From: Fuerstiella marisgermanici
GTDB taxonomy: Bacteria > Planctomycetota > Planctomycetia > Planctomycetales > Planctomycetaceae
Assembly: GCF_001983935.1 (NCBI RefSeq)
Contig: NZ_CP017641.1
Coordinates: 4,836,001-4,900,000, forward strand
DNA: 64,000 nt
Direction: 5' to 3'
The position numbers and the translations under genes were made by a program. Positions 1-8,786 of this stretch are shown one piece after another (positions within the stretch are counted from its first letter, which is position 1; the number at the start of each line of letters is the position of its first letter). The notes under the pieces were generated by a model, which saw nothing but the letters and a program-made list of their open reading frames with translations, ran no database searches and was not told the DNA's origin.

Positions 1-441
1 TTCGTTGAGAATTTCGCCCTCAGCTGGTTCCGTCGCTGAGCCATCCACGGTCGGCGCTGAATTCATCAGTGCCCCGGTCAGCAGCACGCCAAAGACACCG
101 GACAGGATCAGAAAAGACATGATCGTTCCAATTCCGGCCAGCAGGCGAGACCGTTGCGGCATAAAGAGTCCAGCAACGCTTAATACGAACGCGACCAGTG
201 TTAAGACGGCAATCGAGCAGCCAAGGATCAGCAGCCTGAGCTGAGCCAGCGTGTCTTCGTTAAACCGTTGCTGAAACGATTCGATATCGTCGGGAAGCTG
301 TCCCACAAACCAAAGCAACAGGACCAACAGCACGGCAGACAGGCAGGCCAGAATGAATCCGATAAAGGCGACCGTGTTTGGTTTCACGGGCCGGTCTTCC
401 GGACCAACCGTGCCCTCGGGATCGCCAGGTGCCGTCGACAT
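1..441 (-). CDS. Small integral membrane protein, 3' end outside window
   Basis: Reading the minus strand from the ATG at 441 gives an open frame that runs off the left edge of the window, so the C-terminus is missing. About 147 residues are visible. An N-terminal hydrophilic stretch of about 22 residues (MSTAPGDPEGTVGPED...) is followed by three hydrophobic segments, at roughly residues 23-45, 68-90 and 100-120, so this is an inner-membrane protein. It starts only 4 bp after the stop of the membrane protein at 446-868, so the two are probably cotranscribed. The two share layout (hydrophilic N-terminus, several membrane helices) but I recognise no family and assign no function. Confidence 0.6.
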   Translation of the reverse strand, partial: MSTAPGDPEGTVGPEDRPVKPNTVAFIGFILACLSAVLLVLLLWFVGQLPDDIESFQQRFNEDTLAQLRLLILGCSIAVLTLVAFVLSVAGLFMPQRSRLLAGIGTIMSFLILSGVFGVLLTGALMNSAPTVDGSATEPAEGEILNE

Positions 442-445
442 CGCG

Positions 446-868
446 CTACGCTCCGCCGGACGACATATTCAACACCAGCACAAACATCGTGACGGTGCCG
501 ACGAAGAACGAGATACACAGCCCCATGCCGGCCAGCAGCTTCGGATAACCACGCAGCGTGCCATACAAACACAGGAACAACGACACGGCCGTGGCAAGCG
601 TGCCCAGAATCAGCAGCGACGCAACAACCCACATCTGCCAGGAATCTCCGTCAAGTTGTTGCGTCTGTCCGGTGCTGTCAAGCCACGTGGCAAACCCGAT
701 CCACGAAGCGTGGATGCACAACTGCAACAGGCTGAGCCCGAATCCAATCAGCCCCGCACGATTCCGGCCGAAGAACGCCCACAACTCGGACAGGTTCTCT
801 GGTGGCGGCGGCGGCGGTGGTGGGGCCGCCTGGCGTGACTTTGATTTTGTTTTGCGTTTCGGAGACAT
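446..868 (-). CDS. Small membrane protein with polyproline N-terminal segment
   Basis: A 140-residue protein starting at the ATG at 868; a TTG three bases earlier is the only nearby alternative. The N-terminus is strongly basic (MSPKRKTKSKSRQ) and followed by a run of eight prolines at about residues 16-23. Three hydrophobic segments follow (around residues 40-60, 80-100 and 112-135), with a Gly/Ser-rich end. It has the shape of a small inner-membrane protein with a cytoplasmic basic tail. It lies 4 bp upstream of the next membrane protein gene on the same strand. Family unknown. Confidence 0.65.
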   Translation of the reverse strand: MSPKRKTKSKSRQAAPPPPPPPPENLSELWAFFGRNRAGLIGFGLSLLQLCIHASWIGFATWLDSTGQTQQLDGDSWQMWVVASLLILGTLATAVSLFLCLYGTLRGYPKLLAGMGLCISFFVGTVTMFVLVLNMSSGGA

Positions 869-871
869 CAA

Positions 872-1506
872 AAACTGGCAACCGCGATGATGCGGCCCAT
901 CGTTCGAAGGTGGTATCAGTCCAGGGCGGGAACGCCGAGGCTAGCTGGCTGGTCCGTTCCGACAGCGGCGTCGCGTACGATCGAAACGACTGAAACGTAA
1001 ATCCGGAAGATTCGGAGCGGACGGACACTATGGCGATTGGTTGGCCGTCCTTCAAGCGACGTCCATTTCCCGCAAACCAGGCGCATCTGCAGCAAAATTC
1101 GACCTCGTGGGGTGGCACAGTCAAAGTCCATCGATTTGTTACGGTAGTTCTTAAATCAATCCCTTCAGAATTCCTAAAACGCACTGAGCCGGATTCCGTT
1201 TTGTTGCTTCGGTTCGGCAAAAGCGAGCATAACGTTCCTGACGTGCGTGTACGTCCACTTCGGCAGGAACCGCCGAACAGGTTCGGATTAGGGCAACTGC
1301 GAAGACTGCTCATGGCGATATCTGTAACGGGCACGATAGCCAGTGGTCGCGTTGACCGCTGAAAATCGTCACCACAAGGCACGCTGGCTGTCGGCAAATT
1401 GCCATACAGCACGTTGATGATCAGCAAGCCTGCGTGCCGTCCCGCCTGCTACGATTTCTGCCGTTCTGGTAGAAGTTTTTCTATCCGCACATTTGGAGGA
1501 ATAAGT
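872..1506. other. Intergenic region between divergent genes, no supported gene
   Basis: About 635 bases between the divergently oriented membrane-protein pair and the coiled-coil gene. A minus-strand open frame crosses it (678-1427) and its part at about 880-1140 has a mildly protein-like composition (several Trp, Phe and Cys), but it continues into the neighbouring gene in another frame, has no clear start signal and matches no family I know. The region should contain the promoters of both flanking units; I cannot place them. The purine-rich GGAGGA at 1495-1500 serves the downstream gene. Confidence 0.5.
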
Positions 1507-2859
1507 GTGAGTACCACGACCACGATTCGAAGAAATTCCAAGCAACAAGACAAGAGCTTCCGCAACTTCATGTGGATCTCAATGCTAATGTCACTGTCCG
1601 TCGTATTCTTCGGAATGCAGCTGATGATGGTCGGCCCGTTGAAGGGACGACTCGACGGAATTCACGCTCGCCTGGATTCTGCCGACCAGAACATGCAGCA
1701 ACTGGTCGGCACACAGCACGGCGTTCAGCAGACCAACACGCTACTGAACTCACTGCACGAACAATCCGGCAAGCTGTCACACATGACGGCCGCCATCAGT
1801 GACATGGCCACTTTAAGAAACAAGCTGGAATCGGAAGCAGAATCAGCCACGGCCGCGCTGTCGAGTCTGGATCGTCTCTCAGCCGTACAACAGCGAGTGA
1901 TCGCGTCGCGTCAGCAGACGGATTCAGCCATTGCTCAAATCGGCCAGCTTGAATCTCTTCGCGATGAAATCATCAGCGGCAGCAGCCAAACTGAAGTCGC
2001 AGACAACAGTCTGGACGGCATGATGGCTCTGCAGCAGCGAGTGATCGCCGCATCGAACGGCTATGAACAAGCCAGCAACAGCATCGCGAATCTCGCGGAC
2101 CTCACACAGCGACTGGCAGCCAGCGACAAAGACCTGCAATTGGCCTCAGAAAAGTTCGACAACTTCGTCGGCCTGCAAAACCGCATGATCGCCGCTGCCG
2201 ACAACTTCTCGAAAGCCAACGAAGGGTTTGCGAATGCCGTCAACACATCAGAAAATCTGGCCACATTGGCAGCAAAAATCAACAGCAGTGCCGCCGGCAT
2301 CGACAAGGCAGCCGCCTCAACCGATTCGCTGGTTGCTTTGAAAGCAAAAATCATCAGCGGTGCTGAAGGCACTGAAGATGCAACTGAAACTGTGCGAACA
2401 CTGGTCGCAATGAAAGACTCACTGCACGGCAACAATCTTCAACTGGATCTCGCTCAGAACAACCTGAACCACATGATGGCATTGAACGAAACGCTGGGAC
2501 AGCAGACAGCACGAGTTGCCACAGCGATTCAGAATCTGGAACTGATGGACGACTTCCAGGGTGAAGTTGCCACTCACATCCGCTCACTAACCGGCCTGCG
2601 ACGCACGTTGATGGAGCTGGCCATGATGGAATCTACTGTTGGTCGAGTTGCTCAGGTGATCGCTCCTCTGACGGAAATCAGTAACCTGCGACGCCTCAGC
2701 GAAAACGAAGTTCGGGAAGCTGCCCGAGTCATTCTGGATCGTCGCAACACGCGATTGTCTCAGGCAGATCATTCGAACGAAGAAATGCCTGTTACAGCTG
2801 TCGACTCTCAGGATGCAGACCACGTTCCACTGCCACCTGAAGCTCGCAACGTTCAGTAG
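1507..2859 (+). CDS. Membrane-anchored coiled-coil protein
   Basis: The likely start is the GTG at 1507, six bases after a strong GGAGGA site (1495-1500), giving 450 residues; a longer frame from the ATG at 1399 would ignore that site. The protein has a short basic N-terminus, one hydrophobic segment at about residues 19-40 (FMWISMLMSLSVVFFGMQLM), then about 370 residues of Ala/Gln/Leu/Ser/Asp-rich sequence with heptad-like spacing and recurring 'LQxRVIAAxxxxxxA' and 'L..L...I...A' units, so a long coiled coil outside the membrane. The acidic C-terminus has no obvious domain. It resembles chemoreceptor-like or structural coiled-coil proteins only in composition; the methyl-accepting signalling hairpin is not visible. 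A terminator follows at 2897-2931, so it is probably monocistronic. Confidence 0.8.
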   Translation: MSTTTTIRRNSKQQDKSFRNFMWISMLMSLSVVFFGMQLMMVGPLKGRLDGIHARLDSADQNMQQLVGTQHGVQQTNTLLNSLHEQSGKLSHMTAAISDMATLRNKLESEAESATAALSSLDRLSAVQQRVIASRQQTDSAIAQIGQLESLRDEIISGSSQTEVADNSLDGMMALQQRVIAASNGYEQASNSIANLADLTQRLAASDKDLQLASEKFDNFVGLQNRMIAAADNFSKANEGFANAVNTSENLATLAAKINSSAAGIDKAAASTDSLVALKAKIISGAEGTEDATETVRTLVAMKDSLHGNNLQLDLAQNNLNHMMALNETLGQQTARVATAIQNLELMDDFQGEVATHIRSLTGLRRTLMELAMMESTVGRVAQVIAPLTEISNLRRLSENEVREAARVILDRRNTRLSQADHSNEEMPVTAVDSQDADHVPLPPEARNVQ

Positions 2860-2896
2860 AACTAAGATACTGACACGTCGAATAGGCAAAGCCTCT

Positions 2897-2931
2897 GCGG
2901 TTCGCGTTTCCTCCGACGCGAACCGCTTTTT
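2897..2931 (+). terminator. Rho-independent terminator of the coiled-coil gene
   Basis: A perfect 10-bp stem (GCGGTTCGCG at 2897-2906 with CGCGAACCGC at 2917-2926), a 10-base loop and TTTTT at 2927-2931. It lies 37 bases after the stop codon of the upstream gene and 57 bases before the uracil-DNA glycosylase frame. Confidence 0.85.
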
Positions 2932-2987
2932 GTTGCGCGGGTGGAATCAGCGTCTCCAGACAGAACTCCCTTGCGATTCGCGCCGAA

Positions 2988-3743
2988 GTGACGATGATCC
3001 TGCGAAAGCTTCTGTCCACTTCGCCGTCCGACGCAATGCCCCCAACTTCTGCACATCTTCGAAAATGGAACGCCCTCAACCGGCAGATTGTTCGCTGCGA
3101 ACGTTGCCCTCGGTTGATCGCTCATTGCCGCAAAGTCGCGGAAGAAAAGCGAGCCGCCTACCGCGACGAAGATTACTGGGGCGGACCTGTGGCTAACTTC
3201 GGTGATCCCAATGCCGCTTTGTTGATCGTCGGATTAGCACCGGGAGCTCACGGAGCCAATCGCACGGGGCGACTATTCACGGGTGACCGCAGCGGCGACT
3301 GGTTGTATCGGTCGTTGCATGTCACCGGCTTCGCCAATCAGGCCGAAGCCACTTCACGCGACGACGGACTGGAACTGAAAAACTGCGTGATCACCGGAGC
3401 CTGCCACTGTGCCCCGCCCGACAACAAGCCGACGACCGACGAACTGGCCAACTGTGCCGACTGGCTGACTCAGACGTTCGACCTACTGCCCATTAAAGTC
3501 ATTGTGGCGTTGGGCGGCATTGGCTGGAATTCTGTGTGGAAACACTTCCGCCAGACATCACCCGAGTCACTGCTGCCAACGCGCAAGCCGAAGTTTGGAC
3601 ATCGGGCGGAGGTGCAGTTAACAGAATCCATTGTGCTGCTGGGAAGCTATCACCCCAGCCAGCAAAACACCTTCACCGGCCGATTGACTCGCCGCATGTT
3701 GAATTCCGTCTTTCAACGCGCCGCCAAACTGTTGGCTAAGTAA
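2988..3743 (+). CDS. Uracil-DNA glycosylase, family 5-like (4Fe-4S)
   Basis: Removes uracil or other deaminated bases from DNA as the first step of base excision repair. The signature [19 protein letters not shown] at residues 82-100 matches the active-site motif I know from type-5 (UDGb) iron-sulphur glycosylases, and GSYHPSQQN near residue 225 fits the second conserved motif. The early CERC pair (Cys37, Cys40) with Cys139 or Cys141 and Cys156 could supply the 4Fe-4S ligands. The Asn/Asp of classical family-1 enzymes is absent at the first motif, as expected for this family. Starts at GTG 2988, ATG 2994 and ATG 3036 are all possible; none has a convincing ribosome site. mnmE follows 5 bp after the stop and may be cotranscribed. 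Confidence 0.85.
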   Translation: MTMILRKLLSTSPSDAMPPTSAHLRKWNALNRQIVRCERCPRLIAHCRKVAEEKRAAYRDEDYWGGPVANFGDPNAALLIVGLAPGAHGANRTGRLFTGDRSGDWLYRSLHVTGFANQAEATSRDDGLELKNCVITGACHCAPPDNKPTTDELANCADWLTQTFDLLPIKVIVALGGIGWNSVWKHFRQTSPESLLPTRKPKFGHRAEVQLTESIVLLGSYHPSQQNTFTGRLTRRMLNSVFQRAAKLLAK

Positions 3744-3748
3744 CACGA

Positions 3749-5113
3749 ATGCCTCTGGACCTTAACGATACCATTGCCGCAATTGCTTCGCCGCCCGGAC
3801 CAGCGGAACGCGGTATCGTGCGTATCAGCGGAGACGGCCTTGTGGACGTCCTTCGAAAAGTCTTCACCGACGACGACGATCTCTGGCCGAATGCTAAGCG
3901 GGCTGCTCGATTTAATGGATCACTGAACGTGCCGGCGATCGGCATTCCGCTTCCGACAGCACTCATGCTCTGGCCCACGTCGCGCAGCTATACCGGACAG
4001 CCGATGGCCGAACTGCACACGACCGGAGCGCCTCCGCTGCTGGACGCGGTGCTGGAACGAGTGCTGGAATGCGGTGCTCGCCATGCCAACCGCGGTGAGT
4101 TCACGATGCGAGCTTTTCTTGCCGGTCGCATTGATCTTGTGCAGGCGGAAGCGGTATTGGGCGTGATTGATGCTGCCGATCATTCGGAACTGCAGGCCGC
4201 ATTGTCACAGCTTGGCGGCGGGATTACTCAGACGCTGGTCGTCGTGCGGAACGAAATCCTGACACTGCTCGGCGACCTCGAAGCCGGCTTGGATTTTGTG
4301 GAAGAAGACATTGAATTTATTTCCAACAAACAGATCTGCGACCGCCTGACGGAATGCCATGTTCGCCTGCAGAAGCTACTCAACGTTTCTGACGATCGCC
4401 TTCCATCCGGACTTCGCCGGCGAGTCGTTCTCGCAGGGCTGCCGAATGCGGGCAAGAGCACTCTGTTTAATCGACTGCTGGGTTCGCAACGAGCCATCGT
4501 GTCGCCCATTGCCGGAACAACGCGAGACTACCTTAGCGGGATCGTTGTCATCGGCGGGGTCGAAATCGAATTGATCGACACGGCTGGCTGGGAAGCGGCG
4601 GCCGATTTGATCATGGAGCGAGCTCAGGACCTGCGTTCTGAACAGGTCCACGGCAGCGACCTCGTCATCTGGTGCCGCGCAACTGATATGAATGATGCGG
4701 CATCGCAGGAGGACGACCGCCTGCGTAGCCAGTTGGACGATCAACACCTGCAGGTGCTGGATGTCTTCACGCGCTGTGACCTTGTTGACCAATTCAAGGG
4801 TGAAAACCACGTCAGCGCGGAAACCGGGCAGGGCATTCCCGAACTGCTTCACCAAATCGAACGAGTGCTCTCGCAGGACCGTTCGGCGAAGTCAGAACTT
4901 GTCTCGTCAACGGCCGCTCGCTGCCGCGACACGCTACGCCGCGCGATCGCGTCGATCGAAGCCGCCAGGGCTGCATCGGAACAGCAACTGGGCGATGAGA
5001 TCACCGCGTTCGAACTACGAGACAGCCTGCATCAGATCGCCACAATGCTCGGCGAAGTCTACACAGACGACATCCTGGACCACATCTTCAGCAACTTCTG
5101 TATTGGCAAGTAA
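3749..5113 (+). CDS. mnmE: tRNA modification GTPase MnmE
   Basis: With MnmG this GTPase places the aminomethyl/carboxymethylaminomethyl group on U34 of certain tRNAs. The 454-residue length is normal. The N-terminal folate-binding domain begins DTIAAIASPPG...RGIVRISG. The G domain shows G1 GLPNAGKST (about residues 229-237), the GTTRDY switch and DTAGW. The C-terminus ends in FCIGK, the CxGK signature. The G4 motif reads TRCD (about residue 340) instead of N/TKxD, which is unusual. It starts 5 bp after the glycosylase gene and ends 17 bp from the convergent methyltransferase gene. The partner gene mnmG is not in this window. Confidence 0.95.
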   Translation: MPLDLNDTIAAIASPPGPAERGIVRISGDGLVDVLRKVFTDDDDLWPNAKRAARFNGSLNVPAIGIPLPTALMLWPTSRSYTGQPMAELHTTGAPPLLDAVLERVLECGARHANRGEFTMRAFLAGRIDLVQAEAVLGVIDAADHSELQAALSQLGGGITQTLVVVRNEILTLLGDLEAGLDFVEEDIEFISNKQICDRLTECHVRLQKLLNVSDDRLPSGLRRRVVLAGLPNAGKSTLFNRLLGSQRAIVSPIAGTTRDYLSGIVVIGGVEIELIDTAGWEAAADLIMERAQDLRSEQVHGSDLVIWCRATDMNDAASQEDDRLRSQLDDQHLQVLDVFTRCDLVDQFKGENHVSAETGQGIPELLHQIERVLSQDRSAKSELVSSTAARCRDTLRRAIASIEAARAASEQQLGDEITAFELRDSLHQIATMLGEVYTDDILDHIFSNFCIGK

Positions 5114-5130
5114 GAGCCGGTCCCCGGAGG

Positions 5131-6069
5131 TTAGCAGCGCCGAAAGGCGAACTCGTTGCAGCCGCTGCCGCCTCCAACGGTGGTCAGCTTTTCCAGCACG
5201 AAGCCTCGCTGTCGAAAGAAATCGAAGACCTCTTCCGGCTTCGCGACTTCAAACGGATAACCGCCGATCCAATCGTGCAAATCGTACCAGTAGCTCATCC
5301 CGCGCAAACTTTGCTTCTGGTAGTTGCTGATGTTTCGAAAGTAGTCGCCGGGCCGCAGCTTCAGGGTGTTCAGCAGCAGATAGCGTGCTTCTCTGGGAAT
5401 CATGATGGCCGCGAAGAACGCCGGTCGCAGCCATGACGGCACAGCGTTGTAGGTCTTCTTAATGAGCCGCCACCGGCGACTCCACGCACCCTGGTCGTTG
5501 TAGATCGAAATGGCGAGTTGCCCATTGTCTTCCACCAGACCACACACGTTTTCGAATGCATTCCACATCTGCCCGGTGTGATGCAGCACTCCCCACGAAT
5601 AAACGGCGTCGAACTTTCCCAGTGACGACAGGAATTCGGTGTTTAGCACGCTGCCTTCCTGAATCGTCCAGCCTTCGTCTCCTTCAAAGTAGCGTCGTTT
5701 TAATTCTGCGGTGCAGGCGACAGACTGCGGATCGAAATCGAAGGAATGAACGGTCGCACCCAGCTTGCGAGCGGCGAGGCTAAACAGGCCGCTGCCGGAA
5801 CCGACATCCAAAAACCTGAGTCCGTCCAGACTGTCCCTTTGCAAAAGCGTTTGCACAGATCGCACCGCCAACGCAATTCGATCGTCGTTCAACACGGACA
5901 AAAACCGAGCCCAGTTGGCTCCGAATTCGAACCGCTGGCCGGTTGCTGTTTCAATTTGGTGAGCTGACGCCATGGCGAAGAAGTCTTGAAGCAAAGATGG
6001 CGTTTTCAGCCACGGTAGGACAATTCTGAGCAACCGAATAGAATCGGACTCTATAAGAACCTCTTGCAC
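5131..6069 (-). CDS. Class I SAM-dependent methyltransferase
   Basis: A 312-residue protein with the Rossmann methyltransferase motifs FLDVGSGSGLFSLAARKLGA (motif I, around residue 88), an acidic strand end HSFDFD, and YSWGVLHHT (motif IV region, typical of UbiG-like and methyltransferase-12 proteins). The C-terminal third carries extra aromatic-rich sequence (YFRNISNYQKQSLRGMSYWYD) that could form a substrate lid. The substrate cannot be read from sequence. The N-terminal 32 residues before the Met at 5973 are weakly supported, so the start may be internal. Convergent with mnmE and divergent from the UbiA gene, so it is probably transcribed alone. Confidence 0.8.
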   Translation of the reverse strand: MQEVLIESDSIRLLRIVLPWLKTPSLLQDFFAMASAHQIETATGQRFEFGANWARFLSVLNDDRIALAVRSVQTLLQRDSLDGLRFLDVGSGSGLFSLAARKLGATVHSFDFDPQSVACTAELKRRYFEGDEGWTIQEGSVLNTEFLSSLGKFDAVYSWGVLHHTGQMWNAFENVCGLVEDNGQLAISIYNDQGAWSRRWRLIKKTYNAVPSWLRPAFFAAIMIPREARYLLLNTLKLRPGDYFRNISNYQKQSLRGMSYWYDLHDWIGGYPFEVAKPEEVFDFFRQRGFVLEKLTTVGGGSGCNEFAFRRC

Positions 6070-6113
6070 CGCACCAGATCATCGCTACACGGTCAAAACA
6101 GAGCTAAACAGGA

Positions 6114-7082
6114 ATGTCCGCAGACTCTTCAACGCCATCCAGCACCAAACAGAGTTCAACCGTTTACGATTGGTTGAAGCTGATGCGACTGCCAACCGTG
6201 TTTACGGCACTTTCCAATGTGCTGTGCGGTTTTTTCATCAGCACGACTGATCGTGATCTGCCAGCACTGGCGGCTCGTCCGGAGTTCTGGCTACTGTTGC
6301 TATCCAGTGCGGGGCTGTATCTTGGCGGGATGGTGCTGAACGACGTTTTTGATGCCGAACTGGATTCACGAGAACGTCCTGAGCGGCCGATCCCTTCCGG
6401 GCGAATTTCACACAAACACGCGACGGTGTTTGGCGTGATGCTGGTCGCCACGGGATTGATCGCGGCGTTTGCAGCGGACGTTGTATCGAAGACTCAGAAT
6501 ACCAGCTTCCAGATCGCCAGCGTTCTGGCAGCAGCTGTCGTGCTTTACGATTCTGTCTTGAAGAGCACCATCGCTGGACCGCTGGGAATGGGGGCCTGCC
6601 GATTTCTCAACATCATGCTGGGAGCAAGCTGCTGTGGAAGCTGGGATGACGTGTGGTCGACGCCTCAGCTTGCCGTCGCCACTGCTCTGGCGGTCTACGT
6701 GATCGGCGTCACATGGTTTGCTCGCAACGAAGCGGGCAACTCTTCACGCAGCGGATTGATGGCCGGACTTAGCGTCGTGATCGTCGGCCTGTGCATTGAC
6801 GGTTGGGTGGCGTTACAGGACCTTCAGCCGCAGTCGCCTGCAACCGGGGCCTTGATTGCTCTGGGGCTGATTGGAGCGAACGTGATTTTTCGAGCCGCCA
6901 AAGCCATCTCGGCCAATCAACCGGTGCTATTGCAGAAGACCGTTGGCTTCATGCTGCTGCACATCATCTTTCTGGACGCCACGATGACCTTCTGCATGAC
7001 TGGCAGCGGCCGCATGGCCGCTGCCGTCGTGGTATTAGTGATTCCAGCGACGCTGATGAAGCGGGTCATCCCAATGTCATAG
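6114..7082 (+). CDS. UbiA-family prenyltransferase
   Basis: Integral membrane enzyme of 322 residues that would transfer a polyprenyl group to an acceptor. The first aspartate-rich motif is NDVFDAELDSRERPERPIPS (about residues 76-95), the family signature for Mg-prenyl diphosphate. The second conserved region (YDSVLKSTIAGPLGMGACR, about residues 143-161) is closer, as far as I recall, to the EboC-like branch than to UbiA or MenA proper. About eight membrane segments are apparent. The start at ATG 6114 fits a hydrophilic Ser/Thr-rich N-terminus. No other ebo genes are nearby, so the substrate is undetermined. Convergent with the next gene with a 12-bp gap. Confidence 0.85.
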   Translation: MSADSSTPSSTKQSSTVYDWLKLMRLPTVFTALSNVLCGFFISTTDRDLPALAARPEFWLLLLSSAGLYLGGMVLNDVFDAELDSRERPERPIPSGRISHKHATVFGVMLVATGLIAAFAADVVSKTQNTSFQIASVLAAAVVLYDSVLKSTIAGPLGMGACRFLNIMLGASCCGSWDDVWSTPQLAVATALAVYVIGVTWFARNEAGNSSRSGLMAGLSVVIVGLCIDGWVALQDLQPQSPATGALIALGLIGANVIFRAAKAISANQPVLLQKTVGFMLLHIIFLDATMTFCMTGSGRMAAAVVVLVIPATLMKRVIPMS

Positions 7083-7094
7083 CGCCGCTCGCGT

Positions 7095-7670
7095 TCACTC
7101 GGATGGCGAGTCCGCTTCTGCTGGCGGGGTCGTCGTTGCGTCTGCACCGGCACCTGCCGTCGCCTTCTTTGCCGGAGCACCATGCGGTGTGTTCTTGGCA
7201 ACAAAGACAACTCCGACAAACACCAACGCCATTCCCACCCACAGCATACTACTGACCTCAAGGTTGGGGTTCGAACGCAGTTTCAGGTAGGAAACAATGG
7301 CGTTTACAGTGACGGCTCCACCAAACACGATCGGCATCACCAAAGCCGTGTTCCCCTTGCTTGAAATCACCGCGTTGGTCAAAAAGAAGGCCCCTGCCGC
7401 GCCCAATGACCCCGCGATGAATCCCCAGTCGCGTGCTGGAGAATATGCTCCGCCGAAATCGAAGGAATCCCCTTTTATCTTCATCGCGATCAGCCCACCA
7501 ATAATGGCAATCACCAGATAAGCCACTCCGATAAACACATATGGCTTGAAGGGACTCCAAGGCGGCGTGTCTGGCGTGCTGCGAGCGTTCCCAAGTGCAG
7601 GCCCGTACGTTCCCCAGCACAGTGCTGTGCCAACGGCGAACAGGATCGGGATCATCAAACTACTCTTCAT
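7095..7670 (-). CDS. Small multi-pass membrane protein, EamA-like
   Basis: A 191-residue protein with about five hydrophobic helices, beginning MKSSLMIPILFAVGTALCWG, the kind of start seen in drug/metabolite (EamA) transporters. The frame is open up to 7715, but the ATG at 7670 follows a GAGAAG stretch at sensible spacing and starts a clean membrane segment. Residues 45-65 and 80-150 hold further helices; the C-terminal tail (from about residue 165) is Ala/Pro/Thr/Glu-rich and probably cytoplasmic. It is half the length of a ten-helix EamA transporter, so it may work as a dimer or be a different family. No operon partner is evident. Confidence 0.65.
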   Translation of the reverse strand: MKSSLMIPILFAVGTALCWGTYGPALGNARSTPDTPPWSPFKPYVFIGVAYLVIAIIGGLIAMKIKGDSFDFGGAYSPARDWGFIAGSLGAAGAFFLTNAVISSKGNTALVMPIVFGGAVTVNAIVSYLKLRSNPNLEVSSMLWVGMALVFVGVVFVAKNTPHGAPAKKATAGAGADATTTPPAEADSPSE

Positions 7671-7817
7671 GAGATTCTTCTCTATTTGACTGTCGTGGTG
7701 GGAAACTTCTCGCAAACCGGCATTCTAAGAACCATCGAGGTGTGGTCTATGAACCGGGCGGCGCGAGAAGCGCGTCTTTTCAAAATAGCCGCGCCTCCGG
7801 GAGGCTCGGCGGCGGCT

Positions 7818-8750
7818 TCAGATCTGCGTATCTGCCAGAAACTGCTGCGACGCCGTCAACAATTCTTCCAACGCGTCTTCAAAGACGTAGTGTCCGGCGT
7901 CGGCGATCGGATGCCGGACGGCCTTCGGAAACCGTTCACAGAACTCGTTGTAAAAGTGAGGCGTGAAGCACCAGTCCTGCATTCCCCACACCAAAAGCAT
8001 CGGATGGTCCAAAAACTGAGCCAGGCCGTCCTCAACGGCTTCCAGTGTGGCGTAACTGCGATGCGACGGCCGCAATGGAATATCATGAACGAACTCTTTC
8101 ACCGCCACGCGGTTCGCCCAGTTGTCGTACGGAGCGATCAGTCCAGCCTTCGCAGCCGCGGTCAGCGGTTTTTCACTCGCCATTTTCAACGCCGCCAGCG
8201 AAAACAGATTCAAGCCTCGCATGCCCAGTGAACCCAACAGCGGAATGCGGCAGGCCGCGATACGAAGCGGAATTCGAGTGCTGCGAAACGCGCCCGTGTT
8301 CATCAGTACGAAACGTCGAAAGCGTTCGGGCAGCCGACCGGCGCAGCCCATCCCGATGGCTCCACCCCAGTCATGAGCGAACAGTGTGATATCGCTGAGC
8401 TCCAGACATTCCACAAGCGACACGAGTCGTTGAATATGTTGGTCCAGCGTGTAGACATCTTCCTGCGGCTTTGCAGAAAAACCGCACCCCAGATGGTCGA
8501 TCACGATGACTCGATATTCGCTGCTAAGCCGTTTCACCAAGCCCCGCCAGGCGAAACTCCAAGTGGGATTGCCATGCACCATCAGCAGCACCGGGCCTGT
8601 GCCTTCGTCGACGTAGTGCAGCACGCGGCCTTCGGTTTCAATCCAGTGAGATTCAAACGGGTATTCGTCTTCGAATCCCGTTCGAGCGGCCGCTCGTCGG
8701 CGCAAGGTTTCAGGGACTTCGTCAGCGTGAAGAATTCGGTCAGCAGTCAA
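7818..8750 (-). CDS. Alpha/beta hydrolase of the haloalkane dehalogenase / OleB group
   Basis: A 310-residue alpha/beta hydrolase. HGNPTWSF at residues 59-66 carries the oxyanion/halide-site Asn, and AHDWGG has Asp127 at the nucleophile position followed by Trp, as in haloalkane dehalogenases and the related beta-lactone decarboxylase OleB. The base is probably the His of DAGHYVFED near residue 287. An Asp nucleophile argues against an esterase. I cannot separate dehalogenase from OleB; no oleA, oleC or oleD gene lies nearby, so the role stays open. It is the last gene of a probable mazG-comB-hydrolase run on the minus strand (36 bp after comB). There is no signal peptide, so it is cytoplasmic. 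Confidence 0.8.
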   Translation of the reverse strand: MTADRILHADEVPETLRRRAAARTGFEDEYPFESHWIETEGRVLHYVDEGTGPVLLMVHGNPTWSFAWRGLVKRLSSEYRVIVIDHLGCGFSAKPQEDVYTLDQHIQRLVSLVECLELSDITLFAHDWGGAIGMGCAGRLPERFRRFVLMNTGAFRSTRIPLRIAACRIPLLGSLGMRGLNLFSLAALKMASEKPLTAAAKAGLIAPYDNWANRVAVKEFVHDIPLRPSHRSYATLEAVEDGLAQFLDHPMLLVWGMQDWCFTPHFYNEFCERFPKAVRHPIADAGHYVFEDALEELLTASQQFLADTQI

Positions 8751-8786
8751 GACATTCGCTTTCGGGCAGGATGTGTGGGCCGCAGT

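Noticed and set aside
678-1427. 249-residue minus-strand frame
   Set aside because: Part of it looks faintly protein-like, but it overlaps the membrane-protein gene in another frame and has no start signal; kept only as a remark in the intergenic entry.
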